The notes under the pieces are model-generated. The model was given only the letters and a program-made list of their open reading frames with translations, did not search any database and had not been told where the DNA came from. A stretch of DNA of 64,000 nucleotides. It comes from Lentzea alba (GTDB lineage: Bacteria > Actinomycetota > Actinomycetes > Mycobacteriales > Pseudonocardiaceae). Location: contig NZ_JAAMPJ010000001.1 in assembly GCF_011067745.1 (NCBI RefSeq), positions 606,829 through 670,828 on the forward strand. The letters are read 5' to 3'. Of the stretch, positions 51,366-60,599 are shown in pieces (the stretch's first letter is position 1; the number at the start of each line of letters is the position of its first letter). Position numbers and translations under genes: made by a program.

Positions 51366-51905
51366 TCAGCACACGACCTCGTAGATAGCCGGCATCGGCA
51401 TCGCGCGGCAGGACTCCCAGTCCGCGTGGCGCCCTGCCGCGACCAACGCGCGCGACAGGAACGTGCCGTGCGACCCCACGAGCACTGTCGCGTCCGGGTG
51501 CTCCGCGGCCATGCGCTCCAACGCTTTCCCCGCCCGCAAGGTCAGCGCGTCCAGGCTCTCACCCGACCCGTGCGCGAACTCCGGGTGAGCCCAGCTGTGC
51601 GTGTACAGCCGCTCCCAGTCCGCACTCGGCAGCAACCCCGACTCCCACTCCCGCAGCTCCGGCCACGTGGTGACCACCAGCCCCAGCGCGGTTGCCGTCG
51701 GCGCAACGGTTTGCACGGCGCGCAACTGCGGACTCGACAGCACCGCCTCCGGAGCGAACACCGAGAGGCGCGCGACCAGCGAGTCCGCCGCCTTCAACCC
51801 GGCGGAGGTCAGCGGCCGCTCGTCGTAGTCGGGCACGCCGAGCGATGGTCGGACGGACTCGGCGTGGCGCACAAATACGATGCGTGTGGGCACACCACTC
51901 ATCAT
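51366..51905 (-). CDS. Histidine phosphatase-family protein
   Basis: 179 residues. RIVFVRHAESVRPS is the RHG-type catalytic motif (RHA here) with the phospho-accepting His; YDERPLTSAGLKAA, SSPQLRAVQT and VLVGSHGTFLSRAL carry the partner Arg and His. Start at 51905 (ATGATG) or GTG 51893 closer to the domain. A typical cytoplasmic phosphatase, mutase-type fold; substrate unknown. Its start overlaps the divergent GNAT promoter. Confidence 0.88.
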   Translation of the reverse strand: MMSGVPTRIVFVRHAESVRPSLGVPDYDERPLTSAGLKAADSLVARLSVFAPEAVLSSPQLRAVQTVAPTATALGLVVTTWPELREWESGLLPSADWERLYTHSWAHPEFAHGSGESLDALTLRAGKALERMAAEHPDATVLVGSHGTFLSRALVAAGRHADWESCRAMPMPAIYEVVC

Positions 51906-51912
51906 GGGGGAA

Positions 51913-52461
51913 ATGATGTTCGTGAGGTCGTTGGGCGACGGCGCCGAGCTGCGTCCGCTGGAACCGTGGCAGGCCGAGGAGTTCTTCGCGCACATGGAGC
52001 GCGGCCGGGACTTCATCGGGGAGCACATCGGGTTCGCGGACGCCGCGAAGGACCTCGAGAGCGCGCGAAACCTCTTGCAGCGCTACGCCGACAACACGGC
52101 CAACGACACCCAGCGCATCCTCGGGATCTGGCTCGACGACAAGCTGGTCGGCGGCGTGCTGTTGCGCGACCTGAACGTGCCCCAGGGCCGGGCCGAGGTC
52201 GGCTGCTGGCTGGAACCGGCCGCGACCGGCAAGGGCCTGATCACGAAAGCCGCCACGCTGCTCATCGACTGGGCGATTCGCGAGCGCGGCGTGCATCGGG
52301 TTGAGTGGCTGGTGTCGTCGAAGAACGCGCCCAGCATCGCGGTCGCGCGGCGCCTCGGGATGACCAGAGACGGGGTGCTGCGCTCGTACCACCCGTACCG
52401 CGGGGTTCGGCAGGACCTGGAGGTGTGGTCGGTGCTGGCGCCGGAATGGGAGAACCGATGA
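51913..52461 (+). CDS. RimJ/RimL-type GNAT acetyltransferase
   Basis: 182 residues from ATG 51913 (51916 and 51904 are alternatives), preceded by GGGGG. ELRPLEPWQAEEFFAHM, GCWLEPAATGKGLITKAATLLIDWA (acetyl-CoA loop) and NAPSIAVARRLGMTRDGVL match the RimJ/RimL family that acetylates N-terminal amines of ribosomal proteins or related substrates. It overlaps the next gene (ATGA). Confidence 0.86.
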   Translation: MMFVRSLGDGAELRPLEPWQAEEFFAHMERGRDFIGEHIGFADAAKDLESARNLLQRYADNTANDTQRILGIWLDDKLVGGVLLRDLNVPQGRAEVGCWLEPAATGKGLITKAATLLIDWAIRERGVHRVEWLVSSKNAPSIAVARRLGMTRDGVLRSYHPYRGVRQDLEVWSVLAPEWENR

Positions 52462-53150
52462 ACGATCTGGTGCTGCTGCACGCTTTTCCGCTCGACGCGC
52501 GGATGTGGGACGTGCCGGACGCGTTCACGCCGTCGTTGCGGGGCAGCGGAGAGCCTGACCTCGGCGCGGTCGCGACGCGGGTTCTCGCCGAACTCGACGC
52601 GCGCGGCCTCGACCAAGTGCTCTTGGGCGGCTGTTCAATGGGCGGCTACGTCGCGATGGCGTTGCTCAGGCGTGCGCCGGAACGCGTGAAGGGCCTGGTT
52701 TTCGTCGACACCAAGCACACCGCGGACGCACCGGAGGCCGTCGAGACGCGGCTCGCGATGGCGGAACGGGTGGAGCGCGAGGGTGTCGGTGAGTGGCTCC
52801 CGGACGCGCTGCTGCCGAACCTGCTCGGCCCGAACGCGTCGGACACCGCACGGGCGTTGGTGCGCACCATGATTCTGGAACAACAGGCCGAGGACGTCGC
52901 CTGGTGGCAACGCGCGATGGCGAAGCGGCCCGACTCCACGGACGTGCTGGAGAAGTTGGACGTGCCGTCGCTCGTGCTCGTGGGCGAACACGACAAGCTC
53001 ACGCCTCCGGACGTCGCCGCGAAGCTCGCGGTGACGCTGCGGCACGCGACGAGCGAACGCGTCGAGGACTCCGGACACCTGTTGCCCGTGGAGCAGCCGG
53101 AGGAGTTCCGGGCCCGGCTGGAACGGTGGCGCGAGCAGGTCGGGCTTTAG
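52458..53150 (+). CDS. Alpha/beta-hydrolase
   Basis: 230 residues. LVLLHAFPLDARMW supplies the HG-type oxyanion segment, GGCSMGGYVAMAL the nucleophile Ser, VGEHDKLTPP the Asp and DSGHLLPVEQP the His. Related to small-ester or lactone hydrolases (MhpC/BioH type). No signal peptide. It is translationally coupled to the GNAT gene. Confidence 0.86.
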   Translation: MNDLVLLHAFPLDARMWDVPDAFTPSLRGSGEPDLGAVATRVLAELDARGLDQVLLGGCSMGGYVAMALLRRAPERVKGLVFVDTKHTADAPEAVETRLAMAERVEREGVGEWLPDALLPNLLGPNASDTARALVRTMILEQQAEDVAWWQRAMAKRPDSTDVLEKLDVPSLVLVGEHDKLTPPDVAAKLAVTLRHATSERVEDSGHLLPVEQPEEFRARLERWREQVGL

Positions 53151-53151
53151 C

Positions 53152-53445
53152 TCACCAGCGGCGCGAGGTCGGGCCGCGGCGGCCGCGCGAGTCCCAGCAG
53201 GCCTGGTGCCAGTGGCGGCGTTCCTCGACCGAACCGGTCTCCTCCGCGGGCCACGCCACGACGTGCGGCGTGCCTGGCCGGATCTCGTGGTCGCAGCCGG
53301 GACAGCGGTAGGTCTTCTGCGCCTGCGCACCCGAGATGGCGCGGACCAGGTAGTCGCCGTCCGGGCCCGACTCGGCACGCGCCCACCCGACGCCGCCACC
53401 TACGGGCCGGGGGTCTTCTGGCTTGGGGCTGTTACGACGTGGCAC
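53152..53445 (-). CDS. Small zinc-ribbon protein (ATP/GTP-binding-like annotation family)
   Basis: 97 residues from GTG 53445. The conserved C-x2-C in YRCPGCDHEI, then HWHQACWDSRGR provides His and Cys to complete a zinc site. A short basic, Pro-rich N-terminus precedes GVGWARAESGPDGDYLVRA. Conserved in actinobacteria and sometimes named ATP/GTP-binding without evidence of a P-loop; none is visible here. Confidence 0.8.
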   Translation of the reverse strand: MPRRNSPKPEDPRPVGGGVGWARAESGPDGDYLVRAISGAQAQKTYRCPGCDHEIRPGTPHVVAWPAEETGSVEERRHWHQACWDSRGRRGPTSRRW

Positions 53446-53477
53446 GGCGACACGGTAACCGCTCGTAGAATCGAGCC

Positions 53478-53681
53478 GTGCCGACCTACGAGTTCCGCTG
53501 CCGGACCTGTGACGACACCTTCGAGCTGCAGCGTCCGATGAGCGAGTCGTCCTCGCCGGCGAACTGCCCCGAGGGCCACCCCGACACGGTGAAGCTGCTG
53601 TCCATGGCCGGTATCGGCGGCACGCAGCAGCAGTCACCGGGTGGCGGCGGCGGTTGCTGCGGTGGCGGGTGCTGCGGCTAG
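53478..53681 (+). CDS. FmdB-type zinc ribbon regulator-like protein
   Basis: 67 residues from a GTG. YEFRCRTCDDTFE at the N-terminus has the first C-x2-C of the FmdB/CxxC zinc ribbon; NCPEGHPDT gives one more Cys. The tail SPGGGGGCCGGGCCG carries four extra Cys after a Gly run. Function unknown; FmdB proteins are usually small regulators. The 3' end overlaps the convergent membrane-protein gene by 48 bases. Confidence 0.86.
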   Translation: MPTYEFRCRTCDDTFELQRPMSESSSPANCPEGHPDTVKLLSMAGIGGTQQQSPGGGGGCCGGGCCG

Positions 53682-54020
53682 CCGCCGGATCCGCACGAGG
53701 TACAGCAGGCTGGCGACGAGCAGGGCCGCGGCGAGAGGAACGTGCAGCGCCGTGACGTGGTAGACGCCGAGGAACACCTGGGCGGTGATCAGCGCCAGGA
53801 AGCCGGCCGCGGACCAGACGGGCTCGGGTGATCCGCCGCTGCGCCGCCACGCGAGCACCGCGACGACGACGTGGGCGACCGTCACGAACCACAACGTGTA
53901 CGAGCCCGCGCTGTGCAGGACGTGGCCGTGCGGGAGCGCCATCATCAGTCCCGCCGTGATCGACTGAACGAAGACGAGCGCGGTCTGCAGGGTGACGGTG
54001 GCGTGCAGGAGTTTGACCAT
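53634..54020 (-). CDS. Small four-helix membrane protein
   Basis: 128 residues with four hydrophobic segments (about 5-27, 39-58, 69-88 and 92-109). His residues at HGHVLHSAG and YHVTALHVPLA could bind heme, as in cytochrome b-like or DUF-type membrane proteins, but no family is certain. An Ala/Thr-rich tail lies opposite the FmdB 3' end. Divergent from the SigJ gene. Confidence 0.7.
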   Translation of the reverse strand: MVKLLHATVTLQTALVFVQSITAGLMMALPHGHVLHSAGSYTLWFVTVAHVVVAVLAWRRSGGSPEPVWSAAGFLALITAQVFLGVYHVTALHVPLAAALLVASLLYLVRIRRLAAAPATAATAAATR

Positions 54021-54063
54021 GACTGTCCGACGACACAGCGTTGGGGATTGTGAGGCGGGGACC

Positions 54064-54954
54064 GTGACCGACCCCGGCTTGCAGGTGATCGTGAGCGAAC
54101 GGCGGCAGCTGCTGAACCTGGCCTACCGCCTGCTGGGATCACTGGCCGACGCCGAGGACGTGCTGCAGGAGACCTGCGCGCGCTGGTACGCCCTGTCATC
54201 GGAGCAGCGCGCAGCCGTCAAGTCGCCCGGCGGCTGGCTGACGAAGGTGGCCGGCCGGATCTGCCTGGACCTGCTGGGCTCGGCCAGGGTGCGGCGCGAG
54301 CGCTACGTGGGCGAGTGGGTGCCCGAGCCGTTGCCGGACCTCCACGAATGGGGTGGCGCGGCCGATCCGGCGGACCGGGTCACCCTGGACGAGTCGGTCA
54401 CGATGGCGTTCCTGGTGGTGCTGGAGCAGATGACCCCGGCGGAGCGGGTGAGCTTCGTGCTGCACGAGGTCTTCCGGTACCCGTTCGCGGAGGTGGCGGA
54501 CATCGTCGGCCGCAGCCCGGCCGCGTGCCGGCAGCTGGCCACGTCCGCGCGGCGGCGCATCCGCGCGGCACAGCTCGACGAGACCCCGGCCGCGCGGCAG
54601 GCGGAGGTGGTGCGGAACTTCAGGCAGGCCTGGGAAACAAAGAACATCGGGGCCTTGGTGGCCCTGCTGGACCCGGCGGCCACCATGATCGCCGACGGCG
54701 GCGGTCTGGCCGGCGCGGCGCTGAAGCCCGTGGAAGGTGCCGACCGCATCGCCCGCTACGTCGTGGGCATCGCGGAGATGGCGCCGGATCTCATGGTCCT
54801 CGACAGGACGGTCAACGGCAGGCTCGGCCTGGTGGCAACGCTGGACGGTGTCGCGGTGACGGTGGCGGCGTTCGAGGTCGCCGATGACCGGATCACCCGG
54901 ATCTGGGCAGTGCGGAACCCGGAGAAGCTGAAGCTCTGGCGAACCGCGGGGTAG
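54064..54954 (+). CDS. sigJ: ECF sigma factor SigJ-type (ECF41)
   Basis: 296 residues from GTG 54064 with GGGGACC just before. Sigma-2 (LLNLAYRLLGSLADAEDVLQETCARWYAL) and sigma-4 (QMTPAERVSFVLHEVFRYPFAEVADIVGRSPAACRQLATSARRRI) domains, then a fused SnoaL-like domain (residues about 195-296) with IADGGG, the DGGG motif of ECF41. These factors have no separate anti-sigma; the C-terminal domain tunes activity. Regulon unknown. Confidence 0.88.
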   Translation: MTDPGLQVIVSERRQLLNLAYRLLGSLADAEDVLQETCARWYALSSEQRAAVKSPGGWLTKVAGRICLDLLGSARVRRERYVGEWVPEPLPDLHEWGGAADPADRVTLDESVTMAFLVVLEQMTPAERVSFVLHEVFRYPFAEVADIVGRSPAACRQLATSARRRIRAAQLDETPAARQAEVVRNFRQAWETKNIGALVALLDPAATMIADGGGLAGAALKPVEGADRIARYVVGIAEMAPDLMVLDRTVNGRLGLVATLDGVAVTVAAFEVADDRITRIWAVRNPEKLKLWRTAG

Positions 54955-54957
54955 CTA

Positions 54958-55545
54958 CTAGGACGTCTCGCGGTCGATCAGCACCTCGGCGACCTTGCGG
55001 CCCTGGTCGCAGACGGTGCCGAACTTACCGGACGAGTCGATGACGATGATGCCGAGCCCGCCGCCGTCGTACGGCACGACGAGCACGCACGTCGGTTCGA
55101 CACCCTCTTCGCTGGAGCGGTCGAGGTAGCTGACCTTGTGACCCTTGACGTCCCAGTCACCGGTCGTGCGCTCGATCGTGATCTGCCGGCCTTCGCGGAA
55201 CCGCAGGGAGACGCCGACCTCGACGTTCTCGATCTTCGTCGTCCACCGGCACGACTGGTCGAACGTCGAGTCGTAGTTGATCTGGGTGGGCGGCGTCTCG
55301 GCCTTCGCGCCGGGGTACGGCAGGTCCGTCCACTTGAGCTTCGCGCAGACGCCCTGCACCTCGCCGTCGATCGGCGCGGTCTCGGGATCAGGCTCCCCCG
55401 AGGCGCTCGGGTCCGTCGAGCTCTCCTTGTCGAACGGAGACTCGGCGTCGAGCGGCGCCTGCGCGGCCGGAGTGCCCTCGACGGTCGTCCGGGCACACCC
55501 GGAAGCGAGCACGAGGACAGCCAACAGGAGCACCAGTCGCCGCAT
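54958..55545 (-). CDS. DUF3558-like lipoprotein
   Basis: 195 residues; lipobox ASGC (lipidated Cys at residue 17). After a Ser/Pro-rich spacer, the domain has GVCAKLKWTDLPYPGAK, FDQSCRWTTKIENVEVGVSLRF and CVLVVPYDGGGLGIIVIDS, matching the DUF3558 family of actinomycete extracellular lipoproteins with conserved Cys. Located just after the convergent SigJ gene; function unknown. Confidence 0.8.
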   Translation of the reverse strand: MRRLVLLLAVLVLASGCARTTVEGTPAAQAPLDAESPFDKESSTDPSASGEPDPETAPIDGEVQGVCAKLKWTDLPYPGAKAETPPTQINYDSTFDQSCRWTTKIENVEVGVSLRFREGRQITIERTTGDWDVKGHKVSYLDRSSEEGVEPTCVLVVPYDGGGLGIIVIDSSGKFGTVCDQGRKVAEVLIDRETS

Positions 55546-55588
55546 GCCACCACCATGCCAGATGCGACATGGTGCCCCTGTTAGCACC

Positions 55589-57364
55589 TCACGAGTAGTC
55601 GCGGAACCCCTTGCCCGTCTTGCGGCCGAGGCGACCGGCCGTCACCAGGTGCTCCAGCAGCGGCGCCGGTGCGAAACCGGGCTCGCGGAACTCGTTGTAG
55701 AGCGTGCGCTGGATCGCCAGCGACACGTCCAGGCCCACGACGTCGAGCAGCGCGAACGGTCCCATCGGCAGACCACAGCCGACCTTCATGGCGTTGTCGA
55801 TGTCGTCGGCCTCGGCGTAGTGCGCCTCCAGCATCTTCACCGCGTCGTTCAGGTACGGGAAGAGCAGCGCGTTCACGATGAAGCCGGCCACGTCGCCGCA
55901 GTGCACCGGGTGCTTGCCGAGGTCGAGGCAGATCTTGCGGGCCGTCGCGACCACGTCGGCGCCCGTGGAGATCGTCTCGACGATCTCGACCAGCTTCATG
56001 ACCTGCGCCGGGTTGAAGAAGTGCAGCCCCACGACGTCCGCGGGCCGGCTCGTGGCCGCCGCGACCTCGATGACCGGCAGCGACGACGTGGTCGTCGCGA
56101 GCACCGCACCGGGCTTGCACACCTCGTCGAGCGCCGCGAAGACCTCCTTCTTGATCCCGATCTCCTCGGCGACGGCCTCGACGACCAGGTCGCAGTCGGC
56201 CAGTTCGACGAACTCCACCGCGGGAGCAATCCGGGCCAGCGTGGCGTCTCGATCTTGTTCGGAGAGCTTGCCCTTGCTCACCGCGCGGTCCAGCGACTTG
56301 CGCACCGCCCCGATCGCCGTCTCGGCCTTGTCGAGGCTGCGAGCGCGCAACACCACGTCGTACCCGCGCTTCGCGAACACCTCCGCGATGCCGGTCGCCA
56401 TGGTCCCGGTGCCGATGACGCCGACCCGCTGAACCTCACGAGCCTGCGTACCGCTGTCCACTTCGGACGGTGTCTGCGCATCCTTGACGACGACCGGCGA
56501 GTCCGGCCCGTCGTAGGTGTAGAAACCGCGCCCGGTCTTCCTGCCGAGAAGTCCGGCCGTGATCATCTGCTTGAGCAGCGGCGCCGGCGCGTGCAGTCGG
56601 TTGCGCGACTGGTGGTACATCGTGTCGAGGATTTCGTACGCGGTGTCGAGACCGATGAGGTCCAACAGCGCCAACGGCCCCATCGGGTACCCACAGCCGT
56701 ACCGCATGGCCGCGTCGAGGTCTTCGCGCGTCGCGTACCGCGACTCCAACATCTTCACCGCGTGGTTGAGATACGGGAACAACAGCGCGTTCGCGATGAA
56801 CCCAGCCCGGTCACCGATCACGACCGGCGACTTGCCCAGCCGCTCGGCGAACGCGACCACGTCGGTGATCACGTCCGGCTCCGTGACGACCGTGCGCACG
56901 ACCTCGACGAGCTTGAGGACCTGCGTGGGGTTGAAGAAGTGCAGGCCGACGACCTTGCCGGGCCTGCGGGTGACCACACCGATCTCGGTGATCGACAAGC
57001 TGGAGGTGTTCGACGCGATGATCGCCTCGGGCTGGAGAACCTGGTCGAGCTTCTTGAAGACCTCGGTCTTGAGCTCGATGCTCTCCGGCACCGCCTCGAC
57101 GACCAGGTCGCAGTCAGCGAGGCTGGCCAGGTCGAGGCTGGTGGTGACCCTGCCGTGCAGCGCCACCTTCTCGTCCTCGGTGAGCTTCTCGCGCTTGACG
57201 GCCCGCTGCGTCGAGTGCTCCAGGTGCCCGAGCCCGCGCTCGATCCCGGCCGCGTCGACTTCCACCACCTTGACCGCGAGCCCGGTGCGCGCGAGTACCT
57301 CCACGATGCCCGCGCCCATGGTTCCGAAACCGACGACTCCGACGGTGTTGATTTCGCGCGCCAC
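55589..57364 (-). CDS. Double 3-hydroxyacyl-CoA dehydrogenase (fused tandem copy)
   Basis: 591 residues. Two complete 3-hydroxybutyryl-CoA dehydrogenase units in one chain. Unit 1 (1-290) has VGVVGFGTMGAGIVEV, VVEAVPESIELK, SNTSSLSI, VGLHFFNPTQVLKLVEVV and GFIANALLFPYLN; unit 2 (about 312-591) repeats the pattern with VGVIGTGTMATGIAEV, VGLHFFNPAQVMKLVEIV and GFIVNALLFPYLN. Each has its NAD-binding loop, catalytic His and C-terminal domain. Reduces acetoacetyl-CoA to 3-hydroxybutyryl-CoA, linking AtoB to Ccr. A candidate TetR site lies 29-46 bases upstream. Confidence 0.92.
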   Translation of the reverse strand: MAREINTVGVVGFGTMGAGIVEVLARTGLAVKVVEVDAAGIERGLGHLEHSTQRAVKREKLTEDEKVALHGRVTTSLDLASLADCDLVVEAVPESIELKTEVFKKLDQVLQPEAIIASNTSSLSITEIGVVTRRPGKVVGLHFFNPTQVLKLVEVVRTVVTEPDVITDVVAFAERLGKSPVVIGDRAGFIANALLFPYLNHAVKMLESRYATREDLDAAMRYGCGYPMGPLALLDLIGLDTAYEILDTMYHQSRNRLHAPAPLLKQMITAGLLGRKTGRGFYTYDGPDSPVVVKDAQTPSEVDSGTQAREVQRVGVIGTGTMATGIAEVFAKRGYDVVLRARSLDKAETAIGAVRKSLDRAVSKGKLSEQDRDATLARIAPAVEFVELADCDLVVEAVAEEIGIKKEVFAALDEVCKPGAVLATTTSSLPVIEVAAATSRPADVVGLHFFNPAQVMKLVEIVETISTGADVVATARKICLDLGKHPVHCGDVAGFIVNALLFPYLNDAVKMLEAHYAEADDIDNAMKVGCGLPMGPFALLDVVGLDVSLAIQRTLYNEFREPGFAPAPLLEHLVTAGRLGRKTGKGFRDYS

Positions 57365-57392
57365 TGCAGACCTCCCTGCGGGGTAAAGCGTG

Positions 57393-57410
57393 GGCTACCA
57401 AGGAGTAACT
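57393..57410. promoter_or_regulatory. Candidate TetR operator upstream of the double dehydrogenase
   Basis: GGCTACCAAGGAGTAACT; 14 of 18 positions match the reverse complement of the ccr palindrome. It lies 29-46 bases upstream of the ATG. Confidence 0.5.
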
Positions 57411-57948
57411 TGCGGGCGACTATGCCACTCCCAGCGTGAACGGGCGCCGTGAGCTTCGCCATCGGGATCGAAACAGTTATCGGTCTAGCAAACGCCTGAA
57501 CCCCGCGTTCCGCCTGCTCAACCCGTGCGGGCCAACGCGAAGTTGCGCCATCCGTGTCGCTGGCCGGGGTCGATGGCGGGTGCGGCATGACCGCTCCGGG
57601 GAGTCGCAGCGGTGAGGGTGGCGGGACGGTCGCGGTCTTGCGGACGGCGGCGGGTCGCCGCGCTGGCCACCGCCCAGAGGATCACCGCACGCCACACAGC
57701 GGGAGGGCCACGGCGCTGGACACCGCCAGAGAAACGCCGCACCCCACACGACCAGAGGACCACCGCACCCGACACAGCCGGGGTCAACGGCACGATGCCA
57801 CGTCATGCCGGTCGTCGCCGCTGCGAGCAGAACAGCCCGACGGCCACACCCACGCGAAGCCGTTCCCGCGCCGATGGGGTCACGAATCTCGCCCGGCACG
57901 CTGGTAGCCACGCACTCTGCGGCTGCTTCACGACGCGGCGCCGGAGGC
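57411..57948. other. Gene-free 538-bp region with decayed tandem repeat
   Basis: No gene is supported; both strands give only Arg/Pro/His-rich low-complexity frames. From 57661 a 53-base unit is roughly doubled (57661-57713 and 57714-57766). Within it, a 26-base segment at 57675-57700 matches 57753-57778 in 23 of 26 positions, and 57727-57751 is a third, more diverged copy. Confidence 0.6.
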
Positions 57949-58656
57949 TCAGTCGTCGAACCCCCTCTCCGCCAGCTCCTCGATCCGCCGCACGGCCTCG
58001 CCGGCGTCCTTTCCCGTCGCTATGACGGTGATCGTCTTGCCGCCCGGCGCGCTCAGACCCATCAGCGCCAGCACGCTCGCCGCGTTCGCTTCCTCGTCGC
58101 CGTACCGGACGACGACGTCGGCGTCGAGCTCCGCAACAGTTCGTGCGAGCAGCGCGGCGGGGCGAGCGTGCAGGCCGACCTCGTTGGTCAGCAACACTTC
58201 CGCCGACACCGCGTCCGGCACGAGGTGCAACGCCGGCCTGCTCGGCGCGGCGACCGGCGTCTCGCCCGAGGCACCCTCGGCCGCGGCCGCGACATCGGCG
58301 AGCGACGCACCTCCTTGCGCGGCAACGGCAGCGGCCACGGCGCCCTCCACCAGCGGGGCGTCGACCACGGAGTAGCGGGACGGGTCGTCCGCTGACTCGA
58401 CGGCCATCTCCGCGGTCATCTTGGCGCTACCGAGGTCGTACAGCACGACCACACCCGCGCCGGAGTCCGCGTCCGCGAGGGCTTCGACCACGGAGCCGTA
58501 GTCGGTGCCCAGGCCTCCCTCCTCCGTGCCGCCGACGGGCAGCACGGCGACCTCGGGTGCCATCTGGCCGGCCAGTTCGGCGACGCCGTTCGCCAGCATG
58601 TCGCTGTGCGAGACCACGACCAGCCCTACTCGACCGGTGTCCGACGCCGCCGTCAT
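57949..58656 (-). CDS. dhaM: Phosphotransfer subunit of dihydroxyacetone kinase, DhaM-HPr
   Basis: 235 residues. An N-terminal EIIA-Man-type domain with phospho-acceptor H17 (VVVSHSDMLANGVAEL), linker, then an HPr domain with H163 (NEVGLHARPAALLART) and NAASVLALMGLSAPGG. DhaM passes phosphate from PTS to DhaL. Enzyme I is not fused, unlike E. coli DhaM. GGGGGAG precedes the ATG, so it can be translated on its own despite the gap after dhaL. Confidence 0.9.
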   Translation of the reverse strand: MTAASDTGRVGLVVVSHSDMLANGVAELAGQMAPEVAVLPVGGTEEGGLGTDYGSVVEALADADSGAGVVVLYDLGSAKMTAEMAVESADDPSRYSVVDAPLVEGAVAAAVAAQGGASLADVAAAAEGASGETPVAAPSRPALHLVPDAVSAEVLLTNEVGLHARPAALLARTVAELDADVVVRYGDEEANAASVLALMGLSAPGGKTITVIATGKDAGEAVRRIEELAERGFDD

Positions 58657-58834
58657 GCCGCTCCCCCTGCCACACCGTCATCCAGCACGCCCCGAGTCGG
58701 CTCGCCCGCAAGGGACGCAGCACTCGCCGCCGCGCCGCACCCCTGACCCAGCACGCCACGATCCCGCCCAGACGCGCGGAGTGCGTCGCGCGTCGCACGC
58801 CATGTCGCGGCCACAAGATGACCGATGCCCGCCG
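58657..58834. other. 178-bp spacer between dhaL and dhaM
   Basis: No gene or clear promoter seen. GC-rich with Arg/Pro frames; CCAGCACGCC occurs twice (58682 and about 58756), giving a weak direct repeat. The other dha genes are almost contiguous, so this gap is unusual in the operon. Confidence 0.5.
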
Positions 58835-59461
58835 TCATGCCTTGGCCGCCGCATCCGCGAAGGCCCGCAACAGCAGGAAGGTCGACCGGGCGCCCGGGTC
58901 CAGGTGGCCGGCGCTGCGCTCGCCCAGGTACGAGGCGCGGCCCTTGCGCGCCACCATCGGCACCGTCGACTCGGCGCCTTCCGCGGCCGCATCGGCTGCC
59001 GCTGACAGCACCGCGGCCACCGAGCCGTTCACCGAGGCGGCGGCGGCCACGGCTGGGGTCAGGGCGTCGACCATGGTTTTGTCGCCCACCACGGCCTTGC
59101 CGCGCGCCACCACGCCGTCCAGCGCGGCTTGCAGGGCACGGCCCACCAGTTCGCAGTCCAGTTCCTCGGCGTCGCCCACGGCGGCCGAGGCGCGCAGGAA
59201 AGCGGTGCCGTACAGCGGGCCGGCCGCGCCGCCCACGGTCGAGATCAGGGTGGTGGCCACCAGCTTCAGCGCCTTGCCCGGTGTGGCGAGCTCCTCGGTG
59301 TCCAAACGGGACAGCAGTGCGGTGAAGCCGCGGCGCATGTTCTCGCCGTGGTCGGCGTCGCCGATCGCCTGGTCCAGGCGCACCAGTTCGTCGCGGTGCT
59401 CCTGGATCACGGCGGCGGCGGCGCGCAGGGCCGCTACTACGTCAGCTGCCGTGCACCCCAC
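58835..59461 (-). CDS. dhaL: Dihydroxyacetone kinase ADP-binding subunit
   Basis: 208 residues from a GTG one base after the DhaK stop. QAIGDADHGENMRRGF holds the Asp residues that bind magnesium and nucleotide; STVGGAAGPLYGTAFL and GDKTMVDALTPA are family signatures. In PTS-type systems ADP stays bound and is phosphorylated by DhaM, then phosphorylates DHA bound to DhaK. Confidence 0.93.
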   Translation of the reverse strand: MGCTAADVVAALRAAAAVIQEHRDELVRLDQAIGDADHGENMRRGFTALLSRLDTEELATPGKALKLVATTLISTVGGAAGPLYGTAFLRASAAVGDAEELDCELVGRALQAALDGVVARGKAVVGDKTMVDALTPAVAAAASVNGSVAAVLSAAADAAAEGAESTVPMVARKGRASYLGERSAGHLDPGARSTFLLLRAFADAAAKA

Positions 59462-59462
59462 G

Positions 59463-60455
<993 letters not shown>

Positions 60456-60536
60456 CGAACTGCCCTCCCGATCGGCGGTGACCGTGTTCCTTCTTACTCC
60501 GGGGGTCTGACACTCGGAACGGGCAAACGACCCCGG

Positions 60537-60555
60537 TACCGTTAGCCTGCCCTAA
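60537..60555 (+). promoter_or_regulatory. Iron-box-like (DtxR/IdeR) site before the siderophore-binding gene
   Basis: TACCGTTAGCCTGCCCTAA agrees with the actinobacterial iron-box TTAGGTTAGCCTAACCTAA in 14 of 19 positions, with a well-kept right half AGCCT-N2-CCTAA. It lies 45-63 bases upstream of the start and fits iron repression. Confidence 0.45.
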
Positions 60556-60599
60556 CAACCGCAGGTCAACATCACGTTCCGTAGTGGAGGAACAACGTC

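Noticed and set aside
55277..57439. A 720-codon + strand frame opposite the double dehydrogenase
   Set aside because: Repetitive Asp/Arg/His-rich composition mirrors the duplicated dehydrogenase on the other strand; no independent support.
57675..57778. CRISPR-like short repeats
   Set aside because: Only two or three degenerate copies, adjacent rather than separated by unique spacers, and no cas genes.
57554..57907. A 117-codon frame in the gap after the double dehydrogenase
   Set aside because: Low complexity (Arg, His, Pro, Thr) caused by the tandem repeat; no ribosome site or motif.
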